In this document: positions 7,756-16,277 of the stretch, piece by piece | Numbering within the stretch: the stretch's first letter is position 1 | How the letters are laid out: each line of letters starts with the position of its first letter | NCBI RefSeq assembly: GCF_013377855.1 | Contig: NZ_JABXYJ010000005.1 | Coordinates: forward strand, 177,810 to 241,809 | DNA length: 64,000 nucleotides | Origin: Cognatundibacterium oligocarboniphilum | GTDB taxonomy: Bacteria; Pseudomonadota; Gammaproteobacteria; Burkholderiales; Burkholderiaceae_D | Reading direction: 5' to 3' | Position numbers and translations under genes: made by a program | Notes under the pieces: generated by a model | What the model was told of the DNA's origin: nothing | Database searches by the model: none | The model's input: the letters and a program-made list of their open reading frames with translations, nothing else

Positions 7756-8883
7756 ATGAGCATTGCAACTACCCTCGAAATTGTCGCCGAATTGCGTGCG
7801 GGCCGGATGGTGATTCTGGTTGATGAAGAAGATCGTGAAAACGAAGGTGATCTGGTGATGGCTGCGGAATTCGTTACTCCGGAAGCAATCAATTTTATGG
7901 CCAGGTATGGCCGTGGCCTGATTTGCCTGACACTGACCGAAGAACGCTGCGAACTTCTGAATCTGGCAATGATGACCAGTCGCAACGGCACGTCGTTCGG
8001 AACAAATTTCACTGTCTCGATTGAAGCTGCCGAAGGCGTCACGACCGGCATTTCCGCCGCTGACCGTGCCCGCACGGTGCAGGTTGCGGTTGGCAAACAT
8101 ACTACTGCCAGCGACATTGTTCAGCCCGGCCATATTTTTCCGCTGAAGGCGCAAAAAGGTGGCGTGCTGATGCGCGCCGGTCACACCGAAGCAGGTTGCG
8201 ACCTGACCGAAATGGCGGGGCTGACTCCGGCATCGGTGATCTGCGAAATCATGAAGGACGATGGCACCATGGCGCGTCTGCCCGACCTGATGGAGTTTGC
8301 GAAGGAGCACCAGATCAAGATCGGCACCATCGCTGACCTGATTCATTATCGCAGTCAGACCGAAAGCATCGTGGATCGCATTGCCGAACGTGAAATGGAA
8401 ACCGTGCACGGTAATTTCAAGGCTGTGGTATATCGCGATAAACCCAGCGGCTCCGCCCATCTGGCACTGGTTCATGGTCAGCCAACTGCTGATCAGGAAG
8501 TACTGGTACGGGTGCATCAGCCGGTATCGATCCTTGATCTGCTGGAAAGCAAGGCGACTACACATTCCTGGAATATTGCCGCTGCGATGCAGGCAGTACA
8601 GGCGGCAGACGCAGGCGTGATTGTTTTGTTGAATTGCGAAGAAACAGCTGAACAGATGTTTGACCAGTTCAAGGCGCTGAATACGCCGGAAACCCGTCCG
8701 CAAGGACGCGCTGCCAGGATGGATCTGCGTAATTACGGTATCGGTGCGCAGATTTTGAAAGATGTCGGGGTCGGTAAAATGAAATTGTTGGCGAACCCAC
8801 GTAAAATGCCGTCGATGGCAGGTTTTAACCTGGAAGTAACGGGATATCTGGCTAAACCCTGTGCAGAATCTGTGCAGGCGTAA
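7756..8883 (+). CDS. ribB: 3,4-dihydroxy-2-butanone 4-phosphate synthase with degenerate GTP cyclohydrolase II domain (RibBX type)
   Basis: Converts ribulose 5-phosphate to dihydroxybutanone phosphate for riboflavin synthesis. Residues 1-205 are a full RibB domain with the acidic metal-binding loop [10 protein letters not shown] at 23-32 and RAGHTEA at 140-146. Residues about 210-375 have the outline of a RibA domain, but the zinc-binding cysteines of GTP cyclohydrolase II are absent: [12 protein letters not shown] stands where active enzymes have RVHSEC and a CDC pair. Such RibBX hybrids are known in proteobacteria and lack the cyclohydrolase activity, so ribA must be elsewhere. The ATG at 7756 is chosen over an upstream ATG at 7711. 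No FMN riboswitch fits in the 112-bp leader. Confidence 0.9.
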   Translation: MSIATTLEIVAELRAGRMVILVDEEDRENEGDLVMAAEFVTPEAINFMARYGRGLICLTLTEERCELLNLAMMTSRNGTSFGTNFTVSIEAAEGVTTGISAADRARTVQVAVGKHTTASDIVQPGHIFPLKAQKGGVLMRAGHTEAGCDLTEMAGLTPASVICEIMKDDGTMARLPDLMEFAKEHQIKIGTIADLIHYRSQTESIVDRIAEREMETVHGNFKAVVYRDKPSGSAHLALVHGQPTADQEVLVRVHQPVSILDLLESKATTHSWNIAAAMQAVQAADAGVIVLLNCEETAEQMFDQFKALNTPETRPQGRAARMDLRNYGIGAQILKDVGVGKMKLLANPRKMPSMAGFNLEVTGYLAKPCAESVQA

Positions 8884-8973
8884 GCTATATTGAACAGACG
8901 CTGACCAATAAGTCACTGGTTCCATGCGTCAGCGAGTCAGTGACACAAAGCGCAGAGCGCAAGAGAGAATATC

Positions 8974-9471
8974 ATGACAGTAGGACACTATGAATCTAAT
9001 CTGGATGGCGCCGGAGTACGGGTCGGTATCGTTCAGGCCCGCTTTAATGCCACCGTGGGCAACGGCTTGCTGAGTTCCTGCCTGGCAGAACTGGCCCGCC
9101 TCGGGGTTATGAACGAGGATATTTTGCATGTTACCGTGCCTGGTGCGCTGGAAGTGCCGCTGGCGCTGCAAAAGATGGCAGCCACCAATCAGTTTGATGC
9201 GCTGATTGCGCTGGGTGCCGTTATCCGTGGCGAAACATATCATTTTGAACTGGTTTCGAATGAATCCGGTGCCGGTATCACACGTGTCGGCCTCGATGCC
9301 GGTATTCCCATCGCCAATGCGATTCTGACGACTGAGAATGATCAGCAGGCGGAAGTCCGTATGCAGGAAAAAGGTGCTGATGCGGCCCGTGTGGCCGTCG
9401 AAATGGCAAATCTGGCGCTGGCGCTGGAAGAGCTGGCAGAAGCGACGGAAGACATTGATTACGATGCCTGA
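8974..9471 (+). CDS. ribH: 6,7-dimethyl-8-ribityllumazine synthase
   Basis: Joins the butanone phosphate made by RibB with the pyrimidine intermediate to form lumazine, the penultimate riboflavin step; family members form pentamers or 60-mer capsids. 165 residues, normal length. GALEVPLAL at 57-65 and [14 protein letters not shown] at 81-94 with the catalytic histidine H90 are conserved. An AGAGAG site precedes the ATG. It lies 90 bp after ribB and 91 bp before nusB, the usual ribB-ribH-nusB order. The C terminus has an acidic tail (ATEDIDYDA). Confidence 0.95.
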   Translation: MTVGHYESNLDGAGVRVGIVQARFNATVGNGLLSSCLAELARLGVMNEDILHVTVPGALEVPLALQKMAATNQFDALIALGAVIRGETYHFELVSNESGAGITRVGLDAGIPIANAILTTENDQQAEVRMQEKGADAARVAVEMANLALALEELAEATEDIDYDA

Positions 9472-9562
9472 TTGGTCTGGCAGACGATTCGTATTTGCAC
9501 AGTGTTAACAGAATGTATGAATCCTGACTTTGTCAGGTCCGGTAAGATAGTAAGAGAATAAT

Positions 9563-10030
9563 ATGAACAATAAAACCCAACATGCGAATCCCAGCAAGAA
9601 CCGCTCACCGCGCCATCGCGCCCGTGAGTTTGCATTGCAGGGTCTGTATGAATGGCTGCTGAATAATGAAGATTCCGGTGTAATCGATGCCCATATCCGT
9701 GAAGCGCACGGATTCGATAAGGCTGATCGTGAGCACTTCGATGCCTTGCTGCATGGTGCAATCAATCATTCCGTCGCTTTGCGTGAAGATTTCGCTCCCT
9801 TAATTGATCGTGGCATTGCGGAGCTTTCCCCGATTGAGCACGCAGTATTGCTGATTGGTGCCTACGAGTTGAAAAATCACATTGAAATCCCTTATCGGGT
9901 TGTGATCAACGAGGCTGTCGAGCTGGCAAAATCTTTCGGCGGCCTCGACGGGCACAAATATGTGAATGGAGTTCTGGACAAGCTGGCTGCCAGACTGCGC
10001 CCGGCTGAAGTCGCTGCAAAGCAGGCATAG
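9563..10030 (+). CDS. nusB: Transcription antitermination factor NusB
   Basis: RNA-binding component of the ribosomal-RNA antitermination complex, acting with NusE (S10) on boxA. 155 residues, normal length, with the conserved [17 protein letters not shown]-terminal segment, [17 protein letters not shown] in the middle, and [17 protein letters not shown] followed by [11 protein letters not shown] near the end. The basic N-terminal extension ([13 protein letters not shown]) is usual in betaproteobacteria. It is the last gene of the ribB-ribH-nusB run and is followed by a strong terminator at 10070-10107. Confidence 0.96.
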   Translation: MNNKTQHANPSKNRSPRHRAREFALQGLYEWLLNNEDSGVIDAHIREAHGFDKADREHFDALLHGAINHSVALREDFAPLIDRGIAELSPIEHAVLLIGAYELKNHIEIPYRVVINEAVELAKSFGGLDGHKYVNGVLDKLAARLRPAEVAAKQA

Positions 10031-10069
10031 TAACGGATATCCAACATTTAATCAGGTATAAATCACCAG

Positions 10070-10107
10070 ACCGCCTTTTTTCTCGTCAGAAATCAGGCGG
10101 TTTTTTT
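10070..10107 (+). terminator. Rho-independent terminator after nusB
   Basis: ACCGCCT (10070-10076) pairs with AGGCGGT (10095-10101), followed by a run of seven T at 10101-10107. It ends the ribB-ribH-nusB transcript 12 bp before the next start codon. Confidence 0.85.
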
Positions 10108-10119
10108 CGGACTATCAAC

Positions 10120-11289
10120 ATGGAACAACACCTCGCGGCAAGATTGAATCATATTGCACCTTTTCATGTCATGGAACTCATGAAAATGGCGGCAGAGCTG
10201 GAGACTGACGGACGCCATCTGATCCACATGGGCATTGGCGAACCGGATTTTACTGCGCCGCCTCCGGTGCTGGAGGCGGCAGCCAAAGCGCTGACCGATG
10301 GGCGCTTGCAATATACCTCGGCACTCGGTTTACCGGCATTGCGGGCAGCGATTTCCGATCATTATGCGCAACAGTTTGGCGTGACTGTTCCGGCTTCCCG
10401 CATCATTGTAACGGCTGGTGCGTCCGCAGCATTATTGCTGGCATGTGCTGCGCTGGTGGATGTGGGAAAAGAGGTGTTGATGCCTGATCCCTGTTACCCA
10501 TGTAATCGTCATTTTGTCGTCGCCTTTGAAGGTAAACCGAAACTCATCGCCAGTGGACCGGAGCACCGTTTCCAGCTATCCGATGATATGGTGCGCGAAC
10601 ATTGGGGGGCGCATACTGGTGGCGTGTTGCTGGCTTCTCCTTCTAATCCGACCGGCACTTCGATTGCGCAGTCAGAACTGGCAAAAATTATTGCCAGCGT
10701 ACGCGAACGGCAGGGCTTTACGATTGTCGATGAAATTTATCAGGGGTTGACCTATGACGGGAAGCCGTCGACGGCATTGTCGCTCGATGATGATGTCGTT
10801 GTGATTAACAGCTTCAGTAAATATTTCAATATGACAGGCTGGCGGCTCGGCTGGCTGGTTGTGCCGGAGCGCATCGTGCCTGCCGTTGAGAAATTGGCGC
10901 AAAATCTGTTCATCTGTCCTTCTGCCATTGCCCAGCATGCGGCCCTGGCCTGCTTTGCGCCGGAAACACTGGCAATTTACGAGGCACGGAAGGCAGCATT
11001 TCAGCGTCGGCGTGATTATATTGTTCCTGCCTTGCGTGAACTGGGGTTCAATATTCCGGTAACGCCGGATGGCGCATTTTACGTTTATGCCGATTGTTCG
11101 CATCTGACAAAAGATGCTGATGCCTTTGCCAAACAGGTTTTGAGGGAAGCGGGAGTGGTGATTGTTCCTGGTCAGGATTTTGGTCCGGCAACTGCACAGA
11201 GTTACGTGCGTCTGTCGTATGCAAATTCACTGGAAAATTTGCAGGAAGCAGTGGTGCGGCTAAAGCAGTTTTTACATGATCAGGGCTAA
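10120..11289 (+). CDS. Class I/II PLP-dependent aminotransferase
   Basis: 389-residue fold-type I aminotransferase of the aspartate aminotransferase I-gamma kind. It shows MGIGEPDFTAPPPVLEA at the N terminus, ASPSNPTGT at 172-180, VDEIYQGL with the PLP aspartate at 203-210, and the PLP lysine K234 in SFSKYFNMTGWRLGW, followed by the arginine-bearing SYVRLSYA near the C terminus. The amino donor and acceptor cannot be fixed from sequence. It starts just past the nusB terminator and ends at a shared bidirectional terminator, so it is probably transcribed alone. Confidence 0.9.
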   Translation: MEQHLAARLNHIAPFHVMELMKMAAELETDGRHLIHMGIGEPDFTAPPPVLEAAAKALTDGRLQYTSALGLPALRAAISDHYAQQFGVTVPASRIIVTAGASAALLLACAALVDVGKEVLMPDPCYPCNRHFVVAFEGKPKLIASGPEHRFQLSDDMVREHWGAHTGGVLLASPSNPTGTSIAQSELAKIIASVRERQGFTIVDEIYQGLTYDGKPSTALSLDDDVVVINSFSKYFNMTGWRLGWLVVPERIVPAVEKLAQNLFICPSAIAQHAALACFAPETLAIYEARKAAFQRRRDYIVPALRELGFNIPVTPDGAFYVYADCSHLTKDADAFAKQVLREAGVVIVPGQDFGPATAQSYVRLSYANSLENLQEAVVRLKQFLHDQG

Positions 11290-11345
11290 TAAAACAGGGG
11301 CGACCATACATATTTAGTTATAAATCCGGCACTGCAGCTTGCTGA

Positions 11346-11379
11346 AAAAGAAAAGCCACCATCAGGTGGCTTTTCTTTT
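11346..11379. terminator. Bidirectional rho-independent terminator
   Basis: Perfect 15-bp stem: the arm at 11346-11360 (AAAAGAAAAGCCACC), the loop ATCA, and the complementary arm at 11365-11379 ending in a T-rich tract; the A-rich left arm gives the T tract in the other direction. It lies between the convergent aminotransferase and lytic transglycosylase genes. Confidence 0.9.
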
Positions 11380-11401
11380 GATACGCTGAATCATGCCGAT
11401 T

Positions 11402-12325
11402 TTATAACGCGGCGACCTGATCCTTTGGAACGCTGGTTTTCGCCTTGGCTTCAACCGGATCTGTTTTGCCGGCAGGTGTTGATTCTGCAGGACGGGCAAC
11501 AGGTGCCGGGGCTGCGGAGAATGTGGTCGGTACATTTTTACCTGCCGAAACGTCTTTCAGGCGCTTGTATTCAGTGAGCACACGGCTGCCATAGCCTGAG
11601 TCGTTTTCAAAGGCGCTGGCACCGACATACATTTTCAATCCGGCTTCCACTGAGCCTGTGCGGGAAACGTAGTCTTTCAGAATCAGTGCCCCGACCTTGA
11701 TATTGGCAACCGGATTCAGCGCAGCCTTGACACCACCCATTTCCTCAAATTTTTCCTGATGCACCTTCGACATGACCTGCATCAGCCCCTGAGCGCCAAC
11801 CGGACTTTCGGCAAAAGGATTCAGACCTGATTCAATCGCCATGACCGACAAGATCAGCAAGGGATCAAGTTTGATTTCCTTTGCTGTCAGATAGGCTGCA
11901 GATACCAGCATATTGGTAGCGTCAGTGGCGACGCGGTAGCGCTTAGACAGCCAGTTGGTTACCCATTGCTGCTGTCGCTGGTTGCCCAGCATTTTTGCAT
12001 CATCGTCCGCAACATGCGGCGTGTCAGATGTATTTTTTGACGGTGTCTGCATCAGCGCGGCAAGGTCAGGTGCCGGAGTTGCTTCGGATGCGACTTCCTC
12101 TGCCTCTGCAAAAGGAGATAAATCCTTGAATTTGTCAGCCAGTTCTGGTTTGATGAACATTAGTCCCAGAAAAATCATGGCGGCAACGCCGGAAAACATG
12201 AGCAGCTTACGCATTGCGCTCAGAAAACCACTGGTTGTATCACGCGCGACGGCATTCAATGCCTGGCGCTTTTGTTCTGCAGTCAAGCTGCTTTGTTGTA
12301 CTGCTAATATAAAACGTTGAAACAT
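11402..12325 (-). CDS. Membrane-anchored lytic transglycosylase, SLT domain
   Basis: Cleaves peptidoglycan glycan strands in the periplasm. The 307-residue protein has a short cytoplasmic N terminus, one membrane segment at about 41-57 (LMFSGVAAMIFLGLMFI), a linker, and an SLT domain from about 130 to 255. The catalytic glutamate is E165 in AIESGLNPFAESPVGAQGLMQVM, followed by the usual GLMQVM and NIKVGALILKDY segments. The C-terminal 45 residues are a Pro/Ala/Lys tail. The ATG at 12325 has an excellent AGGAGG site, so the extension to 12403 is rejected. It has an unusually long, fold-rich leader (separate entry). It is a single gene ending in a shared terminator. Confidence 0.9.
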   Translation of the reverse strand: MFQRFILAVQQSSLTAEQKRQALNAVARDTTSGFLSAMRKLLMFSGVAAMIFLGLMFIKPELADKFKDLSPFAEAEEVASEATPAPDLAALMQTPSKNTSDTPHVADDDAKMLGNQRQQQWVTNWLSKRYRVATDATNMLVSAAYLTAKEIKLDPLLILSVMAIESGLNPFAESPVGAQGLMQVMSKVHQEKFEEMGGVKAALNPVANIKVGALILKDYVSRTGSVEAGLKMYVGASAFENDSGYGSRVLTEYKRLKDVSAGKNVPTTFSAAPAPVARPAESTPAGKTDPVEAKAKTSVPKDQVAAL

Positions 12326-12329
12326 GTTA

Positions 12330-12520
12330 CCTCCTGAATCTTCGTGGCGCTTCCGGCTCAGCTTCGAACCTGTCGCACATGAACTTCCACGAATCAGAAA
12401 CATCGTCTTCCCCGCAAGTTGCGATCAGAAGACGCCGGAGCTGTTTATCATCCGGTTCGTTGAACCGCTACTGGAGTATCCAGTGATAAACAACTTTTTT
12501 CGGGTGAAGGCAGACGCCTT
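12330..12520 (-). promoter_or_regulatory. Structured leader candidate upstream of the lytic transglycosylase
   Basis: Three nested or successive inverted repeats are visible. First, 12443-12491 forms a three-way junction: outer stem GTTTATC/GATAAAC, hairpin CGGTTC-GTT-GAACCG, hairpin ACTGG-AGTAT-CCAGT. Second, 12405-12433 has GTCTTC/GAAGAC around GCAA/TTGC. Third, a long pairing on the minus strand joins CTGATTCGTGG to CCACGAAGATTCAG, ending directly at the GAGG of the ribosome binding site. A small hairpin (AAGGC/GCCTT) lies at about 12508-12521. Whether this is a cis-acting leader or a separate small RNA cannot be told. No known riboswitch consensus was recognised. Confidence 0.5.
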
Positions 12521-12801
12521 TTGAAAACAATCCTTACAATGTTATATGGGGCCCGATCCCCGTGAATGATGTTACCGATATGGCGAAACCTTCTGGGTGT
12601 TGAAAGTTGCGGAAGTCTTTACCTCTTCATCAAGTTGGGCGAATTGTAGGGGCGGTTTTATATCGAGTCAATACTATCAAATTTAATTTTTATAACTTAT
12701 CGGTATAATGGAATCTGCTGCAATGCAGCAAAAAACAATAAAATCAAGCACTTAGAATAACAAGCTGGACTAACTAGTTCAGACATTCAAAAAAGCGAAA
12801 A
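12521..12801. other. Intergenic stretch with likely ubiD promoter
   Basis: No gene seen. A TATAAT hexamer at 12704-12709 in an AT-rich tract is the best -10 candidate for ubiD; no good -35 partner is evident. A small perfect hairpin (TGCTGC-AAT-GCAGCA) follows at about 12716-12730 within the presumed ubiD leader. Confidence 0.4.
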
Positions 12802-14289
12802 ATGATGAAATATTCTGATTTGAGAGATTTTATTTCTCAATTGAAACAAAATGGCGAATTAAAACAGATTGATATCGAAGTTTCCCCGCATTTGGAGATG
12901 ACTGAAATCTGTGACCGGACTTTGCGCGCTGCGGGACCAGCTTTGTTATTCAATAAGCCCTCGGGACACCAGATGCCAGTACTAGGAAATCTGTTTGGTA
13001 CGCCGCGCCGGGTCGCGCTGGGAATGGGCGCTTCCGATGTCAGCGAGCTGAGGCAGATTGGCCACGTATTATCTGCGTTAAAAGAGCCTGAGCCGCCGAA
13101 AGGTCTGAAAGATATTCTGGGTATGGGCTCTCTGGTAAAAGCTGTCTGGGATATGGCGCCGAAAGAAGTCCGTGGGGCGAAATGTCAGGAAATCGTCTGG
13201 GAAGGGAATGATGTGGATTTGGCCAGATTACCGATTCAGCATTGCTGGCCGGGCGACGTTGCACCACTGATTACCTGGGGGCTGGTCATCACCAAAGGGC
13301 CAAATAAGAAGCGCCAGAATCTGGGAATTTACCGTCAGCAGGTATTGGCCTGCAACAAAGTTATCATGCGCTGGCTGGCTCATCGGGGAGGCGCGCTTGA
13401 TTTCCGTGAGCACGGGATTGTCAATAAAGGCCAGCCTTATCCGGTCGCAGTGGCACTGGGAGCTGATCCGGCGACGATACTGGGGGCGGTGACACCGGTG
13501 CCTGACAGTTTGTCCGAATATCAGTTTGCAGGTTTGCTCAGAGGCAGTCGCACTGAGCTGGTAAAAGCGCTTGGCAGTGAATTGCGGGTACCGGCTTCCG
13601 CAGAGATTGTGCTGGAGGGGCATATTTATCCGGACGAATCTCATCCCAGTGGCTATGAGCATGCGCTGGAAGGGCCTTATGGCGATCATACCGGTTACTA
13701 CAATGAGCAGGATTGGTTCCCTGTGTTCACGATAGACAGGATCACGATGCGGCGTGATCCGATTTATCACTCGACCTATACTGGTAAACCACCGGATGAG
13801 CCGGCTGTACTGGGTGTCGCACTGAATGAAGTATTTATTCCCTTGCTGCAAAAACAGTTCAGCGAAATTACGGATTTTTATTTGCCGCCCGAAGGTTGCA
13901 GTTATCGCATGGCAGTCGTCCAGATGAAGAAATCCTATGCCGGACATGCAAAGCGTGTCATGTTTGGCGTCTGGAGCTTTCTGCGTCAGTTCATGTATAC
14001 CAAATTCATTGTGGTGGTCGATGAAGATGTGAATATCCGCGACTGGAAAGAGGTGATCTGGGCAATCACTACCCGGGTTGATCCGTTGAGAGATACCACG
14101 CTGGTGGACAACACGCCGATTGACTATCTGGATTTTGCCTCCCCGGTCAGCGGTCTTGGCAGCAAAATGGGTATTGATGCGACCAATAAATGGCCTGGTG
14201 AAACCAGTCGCGAATGGGGAACAACGATACAAATGACGGCAGAGGTGCGTCAGAAGGTTGATCAGATCTGGCAGGAGTTGGGATTGTAG
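12802..14289 (+). CDS. ubiD: 4-hydroxy-3-polyprenylbenzoate decarboxylase
   Basis: Prenylated-FMN-dependent decarboxylase of ubiquinone biosynthesis, working with a flavin prenyltransferase (UbiX) encoded elsewhere. The 495-residue length matches UbiD. Recognisable segments are [21 protein letters not shown] at the start (read in parts), [10 protein letters not shown], the substrate and Mn/K site region around [21 protein letters not shown], the [10 protein letters not shown] motif, and the C-terminal [14 protein letters not shown]. The start is the second ATG of an ATGATG pair or the first; both give nearly the same protein. It is followed by the 4.5S RNA gene, with no obvious link. Confidence 0.95.
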   Translation: MMKYSDLRDFISQLKQNGELKQIDIEVSPHLEMTEICDRTLRAAGPALLFNKPSGHQMPVLGNLFGTPRRVALGMGASDVSELRQIGHVLSALKEPEPPKGLKDILGMGSLVKAVWDMAPKEVRGAKCQEIVWEGNDVDLARLPIQHCWPGDVAPLITWGLVITKGPNKKRQNLGIYRQQVLACNKVIMRWLAHRGGALDFREHGIVNKGQPYPVAVALGADPATILGAVTPVPDSLSEYQFAGLLRGSRTELVKALGSELRVPASAEIVLEGHIYPDESHPSGYEHALEGPYGDHTGYYNEQDWFPVFTIDRITMRRDPIYHSTYTGKPPDEPAVLGVALNEVFIPLLQKQFSEITDFYLPPEGCSYRMAVVQMKKSYAGHAKRVMFGVWSFLRQFMYTKFIVVVDEDVNIRDWKEVIWAITTRVDPLRDTTLVDNTPIDYLDFASPVSGLGSKMGIDATNKWPGETSREWGTTIQMTAEVRQKVDQIWQELGL

Positions 14290-14464
14290 ATTGGCCATCC
14301 CCTCCAGACCGGTTGCGATGTTTTCATTGGTGCCGGATGGCGAGGGGGCTATCCGGATCATGTGCCCGGGGAAGATTAGTTGGCAGTTAGCGTGCCAGCA
14401 GGGCAGTTCTTCCGTTTGCCATCATATTGCGCAGAATTGTTGGGCGAAATGGTGAAGGATGCGT

Positions 14465-14470
14465 TATACT
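14465..14470 (+). promoter_or_regulatory. Probable -10 element of the SRP RNA gene
   Basis: TATACT lies eight bases before the presumed 5' end of the RNA. A weak -35 candidate, TTGGGC at 14440-14445, is spaced by 19 bases. GC-rich sequence between -10 and the start fits a stable-RNA promoter. Confidence 0.5.
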
Positions 14471-14477
14471 ACGCGCT

Positions 14478-14573
14478 GGCGGGCCCCTGCGCATTGCGGC
14501 ATGGCCAATCTGGTCAGGTCGGGAACGAAGCAGCCACAGTCATTTCCCGCAAGTGCCGCAGACCAGGCTCGCC
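14478..14573 (+). ncRNA. ffs: Signal recognition particle 4.5S RNA
   Basis: RNA scaffold of the bacterial SRP, binding Ffh for co-translational targeting of membrane proteins. The ends pair (GGCGGGCC at the 5' side with GGCTCGCC at the 3' side) to give the long single hairpin. The universally conserved apical part is present: CTGGTCAGGTC, a GGAA tetraloop, then GAAGCAGCC. The tetraloop is closed by a G-C pair where E. coli has C-G, a compensated change. Length is about 96 nt. A TATACT -10 lies just upstream. Exact ends are estimated from pairing. Confidence 0.93.
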
Positions 14574-14768
14574 AACTTCTCTTTCCTTCCCCGTTTCATT
14601 TCCTCCGCTTCACCAGCACCGCTGATATCGTTGTGCGGCAATATGGTCAAAAGTCACACTACTACTCTGTTTTTCTTGTCTTTGAATAATTTTGCGTTAA
14701 GCTGTTTGTGCGCAAAAACACACCGTTTATTGCGGATAATAATTTAAATACTGACTGAGGAGACTGGA

Positions 14769-15230
14769 ATGAAACTGACCCGCAGAACCCTGCTGATTTT
14801 AGGATTATGTGCTGGCTTGGTAGCGCCTGCCATCGCTGCTGAAGATCGTGGAACCACCGAGCAGGCACAGGCAATGGTGAAAAAAGGGATCGCTTATATT
14901 AAAGAACATGGCAAGGAAAAAGCTTTTGCCGAGTTTTCCAATATGTCGAATAAAGACTTCCACGACAGGGATTTATATTTATTTGCATACGATCTGAATG
15001 GGGTTAACCTCAGTCACGGTAATAATCCGAAGATGAACGGTAAAAATCTGATTGATCTGAAGGTCGGAGATAAATTCGTCGTCAAGGAAATGATTGCGAT
15101 GGCGAATAGTAAGGGCAAGGGATGGATAGATTATCAATGGCCGAATCCTGTCACCAAAGTCCTGGAAACCAAATCCACCTATATAGAAAAGTTGGATAAT
15201 TATTTCGTCGGGTGCGGTGCCTACAAGTAA
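14769..15230 (+). CDS. Secreted single Cache domain protein
   Basis: 153 residues. It has a signal peptide (KLTRRTLLILGLCAGLVAPAIAA, read in parts) with likely cleavage after AIAA near residue 23. The remaining 130 residues form a single Cache_2-type sensor fold: an N-terminal helix (EQAQAMVKKGIAYIKEHG), then DRDLYLFAYDLNGVNLSHGNNP, followed by GKGWIDYQWPNP and a C-terminal strand. Such stand-alone periplasmic Cache proteins probably bind small carboxylates or other ligands; their output partner is unknown. A GAGGAG site precedes the ATG and a terminator follows at 15254-15281, so it is monocistronic. It is not necessarily linked to the channel gene downstream. Confidence 0.85.
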   Translation: MKLTRRTLLILGLCAGLVAPAIAAEDRGTTEQAQAMVKKGIAYIKEHGKEKAFAEFSNMSNKDFHDRDLYLFAYDLNGVNLSHGNNPKMNGKNLIDLKVGDKFVVKEMIAMANSKGKGWIDYQWPNPVTKVLETKSTYIEKLDNYFVGCGAYK

Positions 15231-15253
15231 GGCAACATTGATTGCCCAGCATG

Positions 15254-15281
15254 AACCTGCCGGATAGTGGCAGGTTTTTTT
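15254..15281 (+). terminator. Rho-independent terminator after the Cache protein
   Basis: AACCTGCC (15254-15261), a 7-base loop, GGCAGGTT (15269-15276), then a T run to 15281. The stem is a perfect 8 bp. Confidence 0.88.
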
Positions 15282-15395
15282 ATCTGTGAAAATAAAATAT
15301 CAATTTTTGATATTTCAGGTAAACAGGAAGATTTCGCTTTCACCAGCCGGCATATACAGACATACGCAGACCGAATCCGAATACAATTAATCCTT

Positions 15396-16193
15396 ATGAA
15401 TCAAAGTCTCTACCCCATTACGCAACGGTTTCTGGCATGGTTTTCCCGTCCGGTGCTATTTGCTGGTCTGTTGTTATCGATACCGGCATTTTATCTTTTG
15501 CTGGCAACGGATAATCAGCATCTGGTGCAGACTGGGCATACTTTATACCTTGTTGCAGCAGGTCTGATTGCTCTGGATACTTACTGGAAATGGAAAGGCA
15601 ACCGCCGCCAGTCAAACCGGCACAGCGGAAAGATGGTGCTGGATATGGGCATCACACTTGGCTGTCTGATCAGTGCTATCCAGTTTTCTGTGGTCTGGAG
15701 TCCGGTTGAGTGGTTATTGCGGCTGGGTTTGTGTGCTGCGATTTTGCTGCGTATCGCCATGCTGGTATTGCAGCATATGAAACCTGGTCATCTGGTGCAG
15801 ATCATTACACTGGCTTTGCTGATGCTGAGTTCTGCCGGCGCGGGATTCTACTGGCTTGAGCCGAACGTGAAAAATTACGCCGATGGCGTCTGGCTGGCAT
15901 TTACCACGGTGGCAACAGTCGGATACGGTGATATCGTGCCATCCACCCCATCATCTAAAATCTTTGCGGTGTTTATCGTACTGCTGGGTTATGCAATGTT
16001 TTCGATTGTCACAGCGAATATTGCGGCGCTGTTTGTGGGAGAAGAGGAAAAAATATTCGAGCGGGAGCTGCATGCGGATATCCGTCTGCTTAACCGCGAA
16101 ATCGGTGCTTTGCGGGATGAGTTACGCCGGCGGGACAAGTTCCTGGCGGAACTGGAGCATAAAGTCCGGTCTTTGCAGGAAAAACAGCATTAA
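15396..16193 (+). CDS. Voltage-gated-type potassium channel
   Basis: 265-residue inner-membrane channel subunit. Several hydrophobic segments cover residues about 15-160, followed by the pore: outer helix, pore loop with the selectivity filter TVGYGD at 174-179, and an inner helix (FAVFIVLLGYAMFSIVTANIAALF, read in parts). The C-terminal 45 residues are charged and strongly heptad-like, a coiled coil that could tetramerise the channel. There is no RCK/TrkA-N domain. The upstream frame could start at 15267, but the first 43 residues are polar and overlap the preceding terminator, so the ATG at 15396 is used. Confidence 0.88.
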   Translation: MNQSLYPITQRFLAWFSRPVLFAGLLLSIPAFYLLLATDNQHLVQTGHTLYLVAAGLIALDTYWKWKGNRRQSNRHSGKMVLDMGITLGCLISAIQFSVVWSPVEWLLRLGLCAAILLRIAMLVLQHMKPGHLVQIITLALLMLSSAGAGFYWLEPNVKNYADGVWLAFTTVATVGYGDIVPSTPSSKIFAVFIVLLGYAMFSIVTANIAALFVGEEEKIFERELHADIRLLNREIGALRDELRRRDKFLAELEHKVRSLQEKQH

Positions 16194-16277
16194 TTCCACC
16201 GTAACCGCATTAAAACGGCGAGGGGAATCGCCATCATCATCTGCCGCCGCCGTTTGTTCAGAATGCCAGAATTGGCC

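Noticed and set aside
14427..14747. 106-codon frame over the SRP RNA
   Set aside because: The SRP RNA signature and paired ends explain the sequence; the frame is a shadow.
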